Of a DNA stretch of 27,878 nucleotides, positions 1-7,700 are shown one piece after another. The position numbers and the translations under genes were made by a program. Every line of letters begins with the position of its first letter. Position 1 is the first letter of the stretch. The notes under the pieces are model-generated. The model was not told where the DNA came from. It saw only the letters and a list, made by a program, of their open reading frames with translations, and did not search any database. Source of the DNA: an uncultured Clostridia bacterium (GTDB taxonomy: Bacteria > Bacillota > Clostridia > Oscillospirales > Butyricicoccaceae); contig CAJUSB010000036.1 of assembly GCA_910589115.1 (NCBI GenBank), positions 1 to 27,878 of the forward strand. Reading direction: 5' to 3'.

Positions 1-87
1 CTTGCAATAGCATATCATAGTTTGACCGGTTCTGCAACCTTTTTTTCCGAAGCGGCCTGATTTTTTCTGAAAATATGCACCCGAATG

Positions 88-130
88 AAAAAAGAGAGAG
101 CCTACAGCTGTTGTTTCGCTGTCGGCCCTC
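88..130 (-). terminator. Intrinsic terminator (minus strand)
   Basis: Arms 118-130 and 96-108 pair at 11 of 13 positions around a 9-base loop. On the minus strand the stem is followed by a run of six T (complement of 88-93). It could end the leftward transcript from 257-285, read-through from nrdR, or both. Confidence 0.55.
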
Positions 131-250
131 CAGACAAAAAATAAGGGGATATTGTAGAATAGATTTCCAGAAAACAGCTGAAAGGAAAAGCAGAAAGATA
201 AAACAGTATAATATATAAACAATTATAAAACCAATCAGCAAATTTAATAT
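88..250 (-). ncRNA. Candidate small RNA or attenuated leader
   Basis: The interval runs from the expected start of the consensus promoter at 257-285 to a hairpin terminator at 88-130, giving about 160 nt. The minus-strand RNA would be U-rich with no ATG in its first part, so a leader peptide is unlikely. It could be a free small RNA or the leader of a gene beyond the left edge. I recognise no known RNA family, and the call rests only on promoter plus terminator. Confidence 0.4.
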
Positions 251-256
251 ACGTTT

Positions 257-285
257 ATTATAGCCAGGATGGCGCTGCTTGTCAA
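257..285 (-). promoter_or_regulatory. Consensus sigma-A promoter firing leftward
   Basis: Read on the minus strand, TTGACA (280-285) and TATAAT (257-262) are separated by exactly 17 bases, a perfect match to the sigma-A consensus. It lies just past the nrdR stop codon and points out of the left edge, so it does not serve nrdR. It would start a transcript near 250. Confidence 0.8.
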
Positions 286-304
286 GAGTGATTTGTAAAT
301 TTTC

Positions 305-760
305 CTATTTATCACGAATCAGCAGATTCAGTTCCTCCATAAAGGTATTGATATCCTTAAACTGACGGTAGACGGAGGCAAACCGGACATATGCAACCTC
401 ATCAATCGACCGCAGTTCCTCCATTACCATTTCGCCGATCACCTTGGACGAAATTTCATAATCGAGCGAGCTGAACAGCTTTTGTTCCACTGTATCTACC
501 AGCTGCTCCAGCCGCTGCTGCGGCACAGGACGTTTCTCACAGGCTTTCATTACGCCGCTGAGCAGCTTCTGCCGGTCATACGGCTGTCGGGTGCCGTCCC
601 GCTTAATCAGCAGCAGCGGCATACGTTCCACCGTCTCATAGGTCGTGAAGCGCTTGAGACATTTCAGGCATTCACGCCTGCGGCGGATGCTGCTGCCCTC
701 ATCTGTCGGGCGGGAATCTACGACCTTACTATCGGCAAACCCGCAAAATGGACACTTCAT
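305..760 (-). CDS. nrdR: Transcriptional repressor NrdR
   Basis: NrdR senses the ATP/dATP state and represses ribonucleotide reductase operons. The 151-residue product has the usual family length. Its N-terminal zinc ribbon has cysteines at 3, 6, 31 and 34, followed by an Arg-rich stretch (26-29), and the rest (about 49-139) is an ATP-cone domain. The start is set by AAAGGGAGAG upstream. It is separated from the preceding isomerase gene on the same strand by 185 bp that hold its own promoter. No ribonucleotide reductase gene lies in the window, and I could not find a convincing pair of NrdR boxes near 190-260, although an operon to the left is a natural place for one. Confidence 0.97.
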   Translation of the reverse strand: MKCPFCGFADSKVVDSRPTDEGSSIRRRRECLKCLKRFTTYETVERMPLLLIKRDGTRQPYDRQKLLSGVMKACEKRPVPQQRLEQLVDTVEQKLFSSLDYEISSKVIGEMVMEELRSIDEVAYVRFASVYRQFKDINTFMEELNLLIRDK

Positions 761-858
761 GCTGATTCAGCTCTCCCTTTTCTCCGTACCCTGCGGTATC
801 GGTCTTTGATTTTCCAGGACGGGCAGAAAGCGCCGCCTGACAGTCTGCTATTGCCTTT

Positions 859-867
859 ATTATAACA
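859..867 (-). promoter_or_regulatory. Extended -10 promoter for nrdR
   Basis: On the minus strand TG-T-TATAAT is an extended -10 element, about 100 bases before the nrdR start. The -35 region (TTTTCC) is poor, as is common for extended -10 promoters. Confidence 0.55.
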
Positions 868-945
868 TCCCATCCGGCGACGGAAAAGCTACAGAATGGT
901 TAAATTTTTTCAGATTCAGGCTGTCCTGCCCCGGATATGGTGTTT

Positions 946-1737
946 CTATGGCTGTGCATAGGGAGCAAGCCGCTGTGCCGCGCGGCGGATCTGATCCAGG
1001 GAATCAAAATTATTTTTATATACCTCTATCAATACCTGGCGGTCATATCCCAGCGCTGCCAGCGCACTGAAAAAAGCGTTGTAATCCATGGTTCCCTCGC
1101 CTGGCAGCAAACAACTTTGTGCACTGTCAAAGTCATTCAGATGCACGTTGCAGATACGGTCGCCGACCGCATTGAGGAACCGCTGCCAATCCTGTCCTGC
1201 GCGGTGGGCCTGCTTGATATCCAGCGTGAAACGGAGTTCCGGCACGGCCTCATACAGCCCGCGCAGATAGCCGGGGTCTGCCGAACGGCACCAGGCCACA
1301 TTTTCCTGTGTGAAGGTCAGGCCATATTCCGCCGCCGTCTCAATCAGCCGGTGATAGACCTTGATTTTACGGTCAATAATGCCGCCGTCTGTATCAATTC
1401 CCATGCGCCGTTCCCCGTGGAAGGTGAAATATTTTGCATTCAGCCGCTGCCCCGCCTCGAAATACCGCCGGTACTGGTCAAAGCCGTCCTCGGTACGGCG
1501 TGTATACTCGGAAAACAACAGGATTCCTTCATTCGCCGCGCTGTAGGGATGGATAGAACAGACCTCCAGTCCATTTGCCTGCACACGCCGTTCGATCTCT
1601 GACAGCAGTGGATCAAAATACTCGCTTTCCGTATTAAAAAATACTTCCACTGTATGCAGTCCCAGCTTGCCGATTTCGTCCAGCGCCTGCTCGACCGGCA
1701 GCGGATAAAAGCAGGCGGTTGATATGCCTAATTTCAT
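946..1737 (-). CDS. Sugar phosphate isomerase/epimerase-like TIM barrel
   Basis: This 263-residue protein belongs to the xylose isomerase-like TIM barrel superfamily (AP endonuclease family 2). It starts with the typical strand MKLGISTACF. Likely divalent-metal ligands lie at the strand ends: Glu in QENV, Asp in LDIKQA, His in HLND and Glu in IEVYK. Members isomerise or epimerise sugars, inositol derivatives or sugar phosphates; the substrate here cannot be told. The start is supported by GAGAGGGG upstream and a good promoter at 1834-1862. The gene stands alone, divergent from the amidase gene, with no pathway neighbour to suggest a substrate. Confidence 0.85.
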   Translation of the reverse strand: MKLGISTACFYPLPVEQALDEIGKLGLHTVEVFFNTESEYFDPLLSEIERRVQANGLEVCSIHPYSAANEGILLFSEYTRRTEDGFDQYRRYFEAGQRLNAKYFTFHGERRMGIDTDGGIIDRKIKVYHRLIETAAEYGLTFTQENVAWCRSADPGYLRGLYEAVPELRFTLDIKQAHRAGQDWQRFLNAVGDRICNVHLNDFDSAQSCLLPGEGTMDYNAFFSALAALGYDRQVLIEVYKNNFDSLDQIRRAAQRLAPYAQP

Positions 1738-1833
1738 TGCGGCTTTCCCCTCTCTGTTATGTCAGCGTTTTTTTGACGCCGCTCCCTGCGGGCTATTATA
1801 ACCTGTCCGCAGCGTGTAATTCCTTTTCTCTTT

Positions 1834-1862
1834 ATTATACACTGATTTTTTTCGGTTGTCAT
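1834..1862 (-). promoter_or_regulatory. Promoter of the isomerase-like gene
   Basis: On the minus strand ATGACA (1857-1862) is followed after 17 bases by TATAAT (1834-1839). A second TATAAT at 1795-1800 lacks a good -35 box. Confidence 0.7.
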
Positions 1863-1933
1863 GCCTTTTCTGATGCGCTGCGGACAAGGCAGCTGCCGGA
1901 GCTATCCGCCGCCGGAAAACTTAGTCCTGCGCA

Positions 1934-1962
1934 TTGAAAAATATCGGGAAATATGTTATTCT
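1934..1962 (+). promoter_or_regulatory. Promoter of the amidase gene
   Basis: TTGAAA (1934-1939), a 17-base spacer and TATTCT (1957-1962) preceded by TG one base away form a good sigma-A promoter 40 bases before the ATG at 2002. It supports that start over the longer reading frame opening at 1861, which would begin upstream of this promoter. Confidence 0.65.
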
Positions 1963-2001
1963 GGAACAAAGCCGGAAACCAGAGCAGGAGGGGAATCTTT
2001 T

Positions 2002-3051
2002 ATGCGGATATCAATCCGGGCAATAGCGGCAGGACTGCTTGCAGCCACGGTTTTGCAGGCGGCCCCGGCGGGTGCCGTTGAAGCAAAGCCGACGACCAAC
2101 CCGATTTATGTTGACGGGAAGCTGGTCGAACTGGACAGCTACACCATCAATGGATATACATATTATAAAATTCGCGACCTTGCCGGGGTGCTGAATTTTG
2201 GAGTAGATTATGACACCTCAACCGACAGCATTATTATGTGGAATCCCCCTGCCGGAGACCCTGACAGCACTACACAGCCGTCCCCGGAGCAACCTCCTTC
2301 CGACCAGACCGGTGCGGATCAGCCGCCGGTCACTCAGCCCGATACAAACCAGCCGAACCCGGGTCCGATGTTCCAGCCCGAGCAGCCGGGGGCGGACAAT
2401 CAGCCAACCACACAGCCGCCTATACAGCGTCAATACATTGACGGCAGGCTGATCGTACTTCTGGATGCAGGGCACGGCGGCACGGACGGCGGCTCACACG
2501 ATGCAGCGGCAAAGTATTTTGAGCGGGATTTTAACATTGTGGTAGCGCAGCAGGTAAAAGCGATTCTGGAAGCCAATGGCGTACAGGTACTGATGCTGCG
2601 CGACCCGGCCGAAACCGAGCGCATCCCGGAGGAAGAGCGCAAGGCGCGGATTCGCAAATATGTGCAGGAATACCCGGTTGACGTGCTGGTCAGCATCCAT
2701 CACAACGGTGCAAACCAGCGTGCGACTGGCAGTGAGGTACTGGTGCAGATTGCCTATGAGAACGGCGGCCCGGGGCAGGAGCTGGCGCACTGCATTGAGG
2801 AGCAGTACCGTGCAGCTGGGCGCACCATCCGCCCGACGAAGTACCAGCACAGCGAAGAGGATAACGAAAAAGACCGTCTCTATCTGCTGCGCGAGGCATA
2901 CGAACAGGGTCTGCTGGCGGTCATCAGCGAATATTGTTTCATGGATGTACCGAGTGATTTACAGCTCATCCTGACTGACGAAGGGATCAAGAAGGAATCC
3001 GATGCATTGGCGGCGGCTATTCTGAAATACTATTCCACACATCCATACTAA
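2002..3051 (+). CDS. Secreted N-acetylmuramoyl-L-alanine amidase (Amidase_3)
   Basis: Predicted peptidoglycan hydrolase that cleaves the MurNAc-L-alanine bond outside the cell. The start at 2002 follows a strong GGAGGGG and gives 349 residues with a signal peptide (about 1-26). Residues 33-80 resemble the beta-rich stalk/copper-amine-oxidase-like domain common in clostridial surface proteins. A Pro/Gln/Asp-rich linker spans about 81-142. The Amidase_3 domain (150-345) keeps its zinc ligands and catalytic residue: His158 in DAGHGG, Glu174, His233 in SIHHN and Glu310 in ISEYCF. The linker suggests spacing through the wall. A role in cell separation or spore formation is possible but not shown. 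Confidence 0.93.
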   Translation: MRISIRAIAAGLLAATVLQAAPAGAVEAKPTTNPIYVDGKLVELDSYTINGYTYYKIRDLAGVLNFGVDYDTSTDSIIMWNPPAGDPDSTTQPSPEQPPSDQTGADQPPVTQPDTNQPNPGPMFQPEQPGADNQPTTQPPIQRQYIDGRLIVLLDAGHGGTDGGSHDAAAKYFERDFNIVVAQQVKAILEANGVQVLMLRDPAETERIPEEERKARIRKYVQEYPVDVLVSIHHNGANQRATGSEVLVQIAYENGGPGQELAHCIEEQYRAAGRTIRPTKYQHSEEDNEKDRLYLLREAYEQGLLAVISEYCFMDVPSDLQLILTDEGIKKESDALAAAILKYYSTHPY

Positions 3052-3065
3052 CGTGCATTCTGTCT

Positions 3066-3196
3066 GATGTCCTCCGCAGACAGCGCCAAAGGGCTCCGCC
3101 CTCTGGACTCCCGGCGGGCCCCGCCCTGCACCCGCCGGGGCTTCCGCCCCAGACCCCAAGCTGCTATCGCAGCTTTTCTCCGCTGCGGCGGGGATT
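3066..3196 (-). repeat. Mosaic hairpin repeat R1
   Basis: GC-rich chain of short hairpins: AGGGC/GCCCT (3090-3102), CGGCGGG/CCCGCCG (3112-3137), GGGGC/GCCCC (3137-3150) and AAGCTGC/GCAGCTT (3158-3175). The minus strand matches R7 module for module, with different loops. The element starts 14 bases after the amidase stop codon and its end carries GATGTCCTCCGC, shared with R6. No T-run makes it an ordinary terminator. No H hairpin is attached. Confidence 0.85.
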
Positions 3197-3414
3197 GCTG
3201 CCCTGCAACCCCCGCCCAAGTCCGCTACCCTTTCTATATATTTTCCCGAATGTAATTTCCAGCAGAAACCATATACATCCGGCAACGCTGCTTCGCAGCA
3301 TTCTGCCAGGAGGCAAGAACTTCAAAAACTGCACAATCCTGCACGGCGCACGAGGAACGCTTTTCGGCAAAAATGCTGAAATTGGGATAAAACGGCACAG
3401 AACACAAATTTGAA

Positions 3415-3443
3415 TTGCATTACGGGACGAAAAATGATAAACT
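3415..3443 (+). promoter_or_regulatory. Possible pyk promoter
   Basis: TTGCAT (3415-3420), 17 bases, TAAACT (3438-3443). The match is moderate. It would give a leader of about 140 nt before pyk. Between R1 and this site (3197-3414) I see only a small GCTGC/GCAGC hairpin near 3288-3300. Confidence 0.45.
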
Positions 3444-3467
3444 ACAAATGAGAAATTCAGAAAACAC

Positions 3468-3579
3468 GCCTGTTTCCCGAGTCCGCAAAGCAATGGAAAA
3501 CCCATCTTTGGGGCAGTGCTCTGCGAGGCATGGGACAGGCTGAATAACCCCGCAGGCAAATTGCGGAGAAGAGAAAGGG
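3468..3579 (+). promoter_or_regulatory. Structured 5' leader of pyk
   Basis: An outer stem pairs GCCTGT (3468-3473) with ACAGGC (3535-3540), extendable through CCC (3476-3478) with GGG (3532-3534). Inside, CCCAT (3501-3505) can instead use ATGGG (3530-3534), and GCAG/CTGC (3513-3524) forms an inner hairpin. CCGC/GCGG (3550-3566) lies just before the ribosome site GAGAAAGGG (3571-3579). The competing use of GGG resembles a regulatory switch. I recognise no riboswitch class. Confidence 0.35.
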
Positions 3580-3589
3580 TTTTATAACG

Positions 3590-5056
3590 ATGCGCAGAAC
3601 GAAAATCATCTGTACACTGGGCCCGGCGACCGACCAGGGCACGGTGCTGGAGGACATGATGCGGGCGGGGATGAATGTTGCCCGGTTCAATTTCAGCCAC
3701 GGTTCGCACGAGGAACAGAAGGTCCGCATTGACCAGGTAAAGGCAGCCCGTGCAAAGCTGGGCCTGCCCATCGGCTTGTTGCTTGATACGAAGGGCCCGG
3801 AGATCCGGATCAAGACCTTTAAGGAGGGCCGGATCGAGCTTACGACAGGCGATGAATTTACGCTGACCACGCGCGAAGTGGAAGGTGACCGCAGTATCGT
3901 CTCCATCACCTATCAGGGCCTGCCGGAGGACGTTACCGTAGGCACCCGTATTCTGATTGACGACGGCCTGCTCGGGCTGGAGGTATTGCGAATTGAGAAC
4001 GGAACGGACATTGTCTGCTCGGTGCAGAATGACGGGCCGCTCTCCGACCGGAAGTCCATTAACATCCCGGGCATCCAGCTGCGCATGCCCTATCTTTCGG
4101 AAAAGGACCGGAATGATATTATTTTCGGCATTGGGGAGGGCATTGATTTCATTGCTGCCTCTTTCATGCGTTCCGCAGATGATGCACGTGCGATTAAGGA
4201 AATCCTGAAGGAGCAGAATGCGGAATACGTTCAGGTCATTGCCAAGATCGAGAACATGGAGGGCGTCAACAATATCACCGAGATCCTGCACGAAACGGAC
4301 GGCATCATGGTAGCCCGCGGCGATCTCGGAGTTGAAGTACCGTATTACGAGCTGCCGGAAATCCAGAAAATGCTGATTAAATCGGCTATTTCGGCGGGCA
4401 AGCTGGTCGTTACCGCAACGCAGATGCTGGAATCTATGGCAAAGAACCCACGTGCAACCCGTGCGGAGGTATCTGACGTTGCGAACGCTGTATTTGACGG
4501 CACGTCAGCCATCATGCTTTCAGGTGAAACGTCAGTAGGCAAGTATCCGGTAGAAGCCGTGCGCACCATGGGCCAGATTGCAGAAAATGCAGAATCCAAA
4601 ATCCATTATGACCGCCGCCGCATCACGCGTGACGAATTTACTGAAATCCAGCTTGACGGCGAGCGCCGCACGAATGCCATTGCACACGCGACCTGCACTA
4701 CGTCCTCCGACCTTGGGGTTCGCTGCATCGTAGCGGTCACACAGTCCGGCGTTACGGCGCGTGCGGTATCGGCATTCCGTCCGGGGACGCTGATTGTCGG
4801 CGCGACCAATTCCGAACGTACCTTCCATCAGCTGTCCATCCATTGGGGCATCCATCCGTGCATCGTGAAAACGGCATATTCCGGCACGGAACTGTATACC
4901 CAGGCTGTACGTGCGGCAGTCACCGCCGTACAGGCCAAGATTGGCGATATGATTACGGTCACGGCTGGTATGCCGGTTGGACACTGCTCATTCACCAATA
5001 CGCTGCGGCTGGTGGGCATCACGCAGGATTATATTGACATGGCCTTTGAAGAATAA
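3590..5056 (+). CDS. pyk: Pyruvate kinase
   Basis: Converts phosphoenolpyruvate and ADP to pyruvate and ATP, the last step of glycolysis. The 488-residue protein lacks the extra C-terminal PEP-utiliser domain found in Bacillus enzymes. Visible motifs are NFSHG, LDTKGPEIR, the ARGDLGVE active-site signature, ATQMLESM and MLSGETSVGKYP. Glu71 in KGPE matches the residue typical of K+-dependent enzymes (K+-independent ones have Lys there). The start at 3590 follows GAGAAAGGG. Its pyruvate could feed the lactate dehydrogenase at 25460. It appears monocistronic, between R1 with its leader and R2. Confidence 0.98.
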   Translation: MRRTKIICTLGPATDQGTVLEDMMRAGMNVARFNFSHGSHEEQKVRIDQVKAARAKLGLPIGLLLDTKGPEIRIKTFKEGRIELTTGDEFTLTTREVEGDRSIVSITYQGLPEDVTVGTRILIDDGLLGLEVLRIENGTDIVCSVQNDGPLSDRKSINIPGIQLRMPYLSEKDRNDIIFGIGEGIDFIAASFMRSADDARAIKEILKEQNAEYVQVIAKIENMEGVNNITEILHETDGIMVARGDLGVEVPYYELPEIQKMLIKSAISAGKLVVTATQMLESMAKNPRATRAEVSDVANAVFDGTSAIMLSGETSVGKYPVEAVRTMGQIAENAESKIHYDRRRITRDEFTEIQLDGERRTNAIAHATCTTSSDLGVRCIVAVTQSGVTARAVSAFRPGTLIVGATNSERTFHQLSIHWGIHPCIVKTAYSGTELYTQAVRAAVTAVQAKIGDMITVTAGMPVGHCSFTNTLRLVGITQDYIDMAFEE

Positions 5057-5077
5057 AAAAACCCGAAACCACTCTGA

Positions 5078-5178
5078 CTGCGGCGGGACGGCAGAAATCC
5101 CCCGTCCCGCCGCAGCGGAGATGGGAGTCCAGAGGGGCAATGTCCCTCTGGTGCCCGCCGCATAGGCGCGGGGGCCGG
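5078..5178 (+). repeat. Mosaic hairpin repeat R2
   Basis: A 14-bp perfect stem (5078-5091 with 5102-5115) sits 21 bases after the pyk stop, followed by CCAGAGGG/CCCTCTGG (5129-5151) and GC-rich modules like those in R5. The first stem may help end or protect pyk mRNA but has no T-run. It takes the place that an H hairpin holds in four other copies. Confidence 0.75.
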
Positions 5179-5294
5179 GGCAGCGTCCCGGCTGAACGGC
5201 AGCCGCCGCAAAAGCCGGGTACATATCAATGAAAAGGATAAGGCGCGGGTCCAGAGGATGGGGTGCAAATACGACGGAAAAGATGTGATCCTGC

Positions 5295-6269
5295 TTGTCA
5301 TTCAGGCGATTTACCAGAATTCTGCGGCGCTGGCTGCTGTTGGCTGCTGTCCTGTCAGCGGTCGTTGTCGGCGGGCTGTATGCCTACCGCATCTATGCTG
5401 CGATGCAGTACGATTATGACGCATCATTTGACAGCGCAGACCTCGGCACACACGGTACCACTGCAAACGGCATCACCAATATCGCATTATTCGGAATCGA
5501 CGTGCGGCCCGGTGAAGATATCGGGCGCTCGGATTCCATCATGATCCTTACCATTGACAATACGCGCGGTAAAATCAAATTAACCAGTATCATGCGCGAT
5601 TCCCTTGTCGAAATCAACGGCACAAAAGACAAAATCAACCATGCCTATACCCTCGGGCCAACACAGGCCGTCCGTACACTAAACGAAACCTTTGGGCTCG
5701 ATATCACAGAGTATGCCACGGTCAACTTTGATCAGATGAGCGATATGATCGACGCGGTCGGCGGCATAAATATCGAGGTCTATGACAACGAAGTCAAAGA
5801 AACCAACCGCTTTATCAAAGAATATTGTGTTGAACAGCGCGGTATTCCCAATTATGAGGACTATTACATCCAGTCGGCCGGTTATCAGTGGCTCAACGGC
5901 GTGCAGGCGATGAGCTATGGCCGCATCCGCAAAAACGGCACGGGTGACGACTGGGGCCGTGTGAACCGGCAAGGCCGGGTGCTTCAGGCAATGCTTACAG
6001 AAGTCAAAGGCATGTCCATCGGCAAAATGGCAGACCTGGCTGGCAAAGTATTGCCAAATATGAAAACCTCCCTCCGGCTGCGTGAGCTGACACCGCTGAT
6101 GCTTGGAATGCTGCGGTTCGGCAAGCCGGAGATCGAACACTTCCGGCTGCCCGCAGACGGCTGCTGGGAATATTCACAGGACGGCGCATACATCCTTTTC
6201 GATGAAGAAGAGGCCGCCGGGCAGCTGCATGAATACATTTACGAGGACAGGCGTCCGAGCGGCACCTGA
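5295..6269 (+). CDS. LCP (LytR-CpsA-Psr) family cell-wall ligase
   Basis: LCP proteins transfer lipid-linked wall polymers (teichoic acids, capsule) onto peptidoglycan outside the membrane. The 324 residues comprise an Arg-rich cytoplasmic tip, one membrane helix (about 13-33) and the LCP domain, with FGIDVR, RSDSIMILTID, SIMRDSLVEI, KINHAY and the Arg cluster YGRIRK...DDWGRVNRQ that binds the pyrophosphate. A TTG at 5295 is the earliest start because TGA lies at 5286-5288 in frame, and the next ATG would lose the membrane helix. The ribosome site is weak (GGAAAAG). The gene is 75 bp ahead of the DUF349 gene, probably in one operon. Confidence 0.9.
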   Translation: MSFRRFTRILRRWLLLAAVLSAVVVGGLYAYRIYAAMQYDYDASFDSADLGTHGTTANGITNIALFGIDVRPGEDIGRSDSIMILTIDNTRGKIKLTSIMRDSLVEINGTKDKINHAYTLGPTQAVRTLNETFGLDITEYATVNFDQMSDMIDAVGGINIEVYDNEVKETNRFIKEYCVEQRGIPNYEDYYIQSAGYQWLNGVQAMSYGRIRKNGTGDDWGRVNRQGRVLQAMLTEVKGMSIGKMADLAGKVLPNMKTSLRLRELTPLMLGMLRFGKPEIEHFRLPADGCWEYSQDGAYILFDEEEAAGQLHEYIYEDRRPSGT

Positions 6270-6344
6270 CCGGTTACAGCACGGAATATGCTGTATCCCA
6301 AGCGTTCCTCTCCGCCATGCTGCCTGAAAGGAGATACAGCAGAT

Positions 6345-7694
6345 ATGAACATAAACGAGAAATGGGAACAAATCCCGACCTTTGATGACCCCAGTGCAAA
6401 AATCGAAACCCGGGTCCATCCTGTCTCCGGGTCAGAAATAATTGAAGTCCTTTATGGCGCTGCTGCGGCGGAATCCGTTCCCACGGCGCAGGACAACAGC
6501 CAACAAGGGCGCTGGATCGCTTTCAAGGCCGACGGCCTCTGTCAGCTGCTGTACTGGCGCTTGCCCGACGGCGAAGTAAAACAGGCTTTTGTAAGCGGCT
6601 CGTCAGGGCAGCCTGAAATTACGCTGGAAATCGTGCTCAAAACATTAGAGCAAAGCATTCGTGCACGAAAATCCATCATTGATGAAGCCTATACGCTGAT
6701 TAAATCCGCCCCCTATTCACCGGAGGCATTTCCCGCCCTGCGGCGCCGCTGGGAGCAGTGCACCAGCTACGGTACTCCAAAGGAACAAGCGCTGGAACAG
6801 GATTGGCATAAAGTCCAGTCAAAATATGAAGCATTTGAAAGCTGCCTGAATGAAAAAAAGGCACTGATTGAGGAAGCAAAAGCCTGTGCAGGCTCCATTG
6901 CCTGGAAAGTAACCAGCAGAAAAATGCAGGAGCTGATGGAACGCTGGAAAAAGGCCGGGCGCTCACGCAAAGAATATGACGATCAGCTCTGGCAGGAATT
7001 CCACACTGCCAAACAGGCATTCTACGACCATCAGGAGCAATATTTCAAAGAACAAACTCAAAAGTGGGCGCAAAGCAAGGCCGCAAAGCAGGCCCTGATT
7101 GAAGAAGCAGGCCAGATTGCGGCAAGCAGCACACACTGGAAATCAAACGGTGCAAAGCTGGACGCACTGCGCGAACAAATGAAAGCCGCAGGCAGCGCCG
7201 GATACACGGCTGACCAAGCGCTTTGGCGTGAATTCAATCAGATATGCAATGCCTTTTATGCGAAAAAGAAAGCGCATTATGAGGAATCTATCGAACGTTT
7301 TTCCATCAACGAAAAGAAAAAAAGAACCCTGCTTGCCGAGGCAGAGGCAATCCTTGACGCAAAGGACTACAGCAGCGCATCAACGCAGCGCATGAAGCAG
7401 CTCTGGAAAGAATGGATGCAGTCCGGTTTTTCCGGGAAGGAAAGCAACACTGCCCTTTGGGAGCAATTCAATGAAGTACAGGATTCTTATTTCCGGTCCA
7501 TGCGGCAGGAAGCCATCGACCGGCGGAAAAAACGCATTTCCAGTATTCAGTCCAATATTAGCACCCTGCAAGAACGGCTGCTGAACACTATCAATGAAAC
7601 CAAACAGGCAGAAATCACCCTCTGGATCACCCAGGAACAGACCAAAATCGACGAGCTTGAAAAAGCAATCCACGACATGGAGAACAATAAATAA
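6345..7694 (+). CDS. DUF349 helical-repeat protein
   Basis: 449 residues from the ATG at 6345, which follows AAAGGAGA at 6328. After an N-terminal region of about 95 residues there are four helical repeats of about 65-75 residues (roughly 97-165, degenerate; 170-235; 243-310; 320-390). They show the DUF349 pattern: K..LIEEA near the start, W...LW..F in the middle and an aromatic F at the end. A coiled coil (about 395-447) closes the protein. No signal peptide or membrane helix, so cytosolic. The family's function is not established. It probably shares a transcript with the LCP gene, and its stop is 6 bp from the convergent pentapeptide gene. Confidence 0.8.
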   Translation: MNINEKWEQIPTFDDPSAKIETRVHPVSGSEIIEVLYGAAAAESVPTAQDNSQQGRWIAFKADGLCQLLYWRLPDGEVKQAFVSGSSGQPEITLEIVLKTLEQSIRARKSIIDEAYTLIKSAPYSPEAFPALRRRWEQCTSYGTPKEQALEQDWHKVQSKYEAFESCLNEKKALIEEAKACAGSIAWKVTSRKMQELMERWKKAGRSRKEYDDQLWQEFHTAKQAFYDHQEQYFKEQTQKWAQSKAAKQALIEEAGQIAASSTHWKSNGAKLDALREQMKAAGSAGYTADQALWREFNQICNAFYAKKKAHYEESIERFSINEKKKRTLLAEAEAILDAKDYSSASTQRMKQLWKEWMQSGFSGKESNTALWEQFNEVQDSYFRSMRQEAIDRRKKRISSIQSNISTLQERLLNTINETKQAEITLWITQEQTKIDELEKAIHDMENNK

Positions 7695-7700
7695 TCTTCT

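Noticed and set aside
180..262. AT-rich TATATA stretches resembling NrdR boxes
   Set aside because: The base composition alone gives such matches, and I could not find two good boxes at the usual spacing.
937..1602. 221-codon plus-strand frame opposite the TIM-barrel gene
   Set aside because: Shadow of the isomerase-like gene; no ribosome site and no family features.
3066..3196. R repeats as CRISPR arrays
   Set aside because: No regularly spaced identical repeats with unique spacers; modules are contiguous hairpins.
3444..3580. pyk leader as a c-di-GMP, ZTP or glycine riboswitch
   Set aside because: A few short strings look similar, but the conserved cores of those classes are not present.
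3164..4291. 375-codon open frame on the minus strand opposite pyk
   Set aside because: It lies antisense to an unmistakable pyruvate kinase and runs through repeat R1; no family resemblance or ribosome site. A GC-bias shadow.
3066..5178. R1 and R2 as ordinary intrinsic terminators
   Set aside because: They follow stop codons but lack a T-run after the stems, and the module structure is far longer than a terminator needs.
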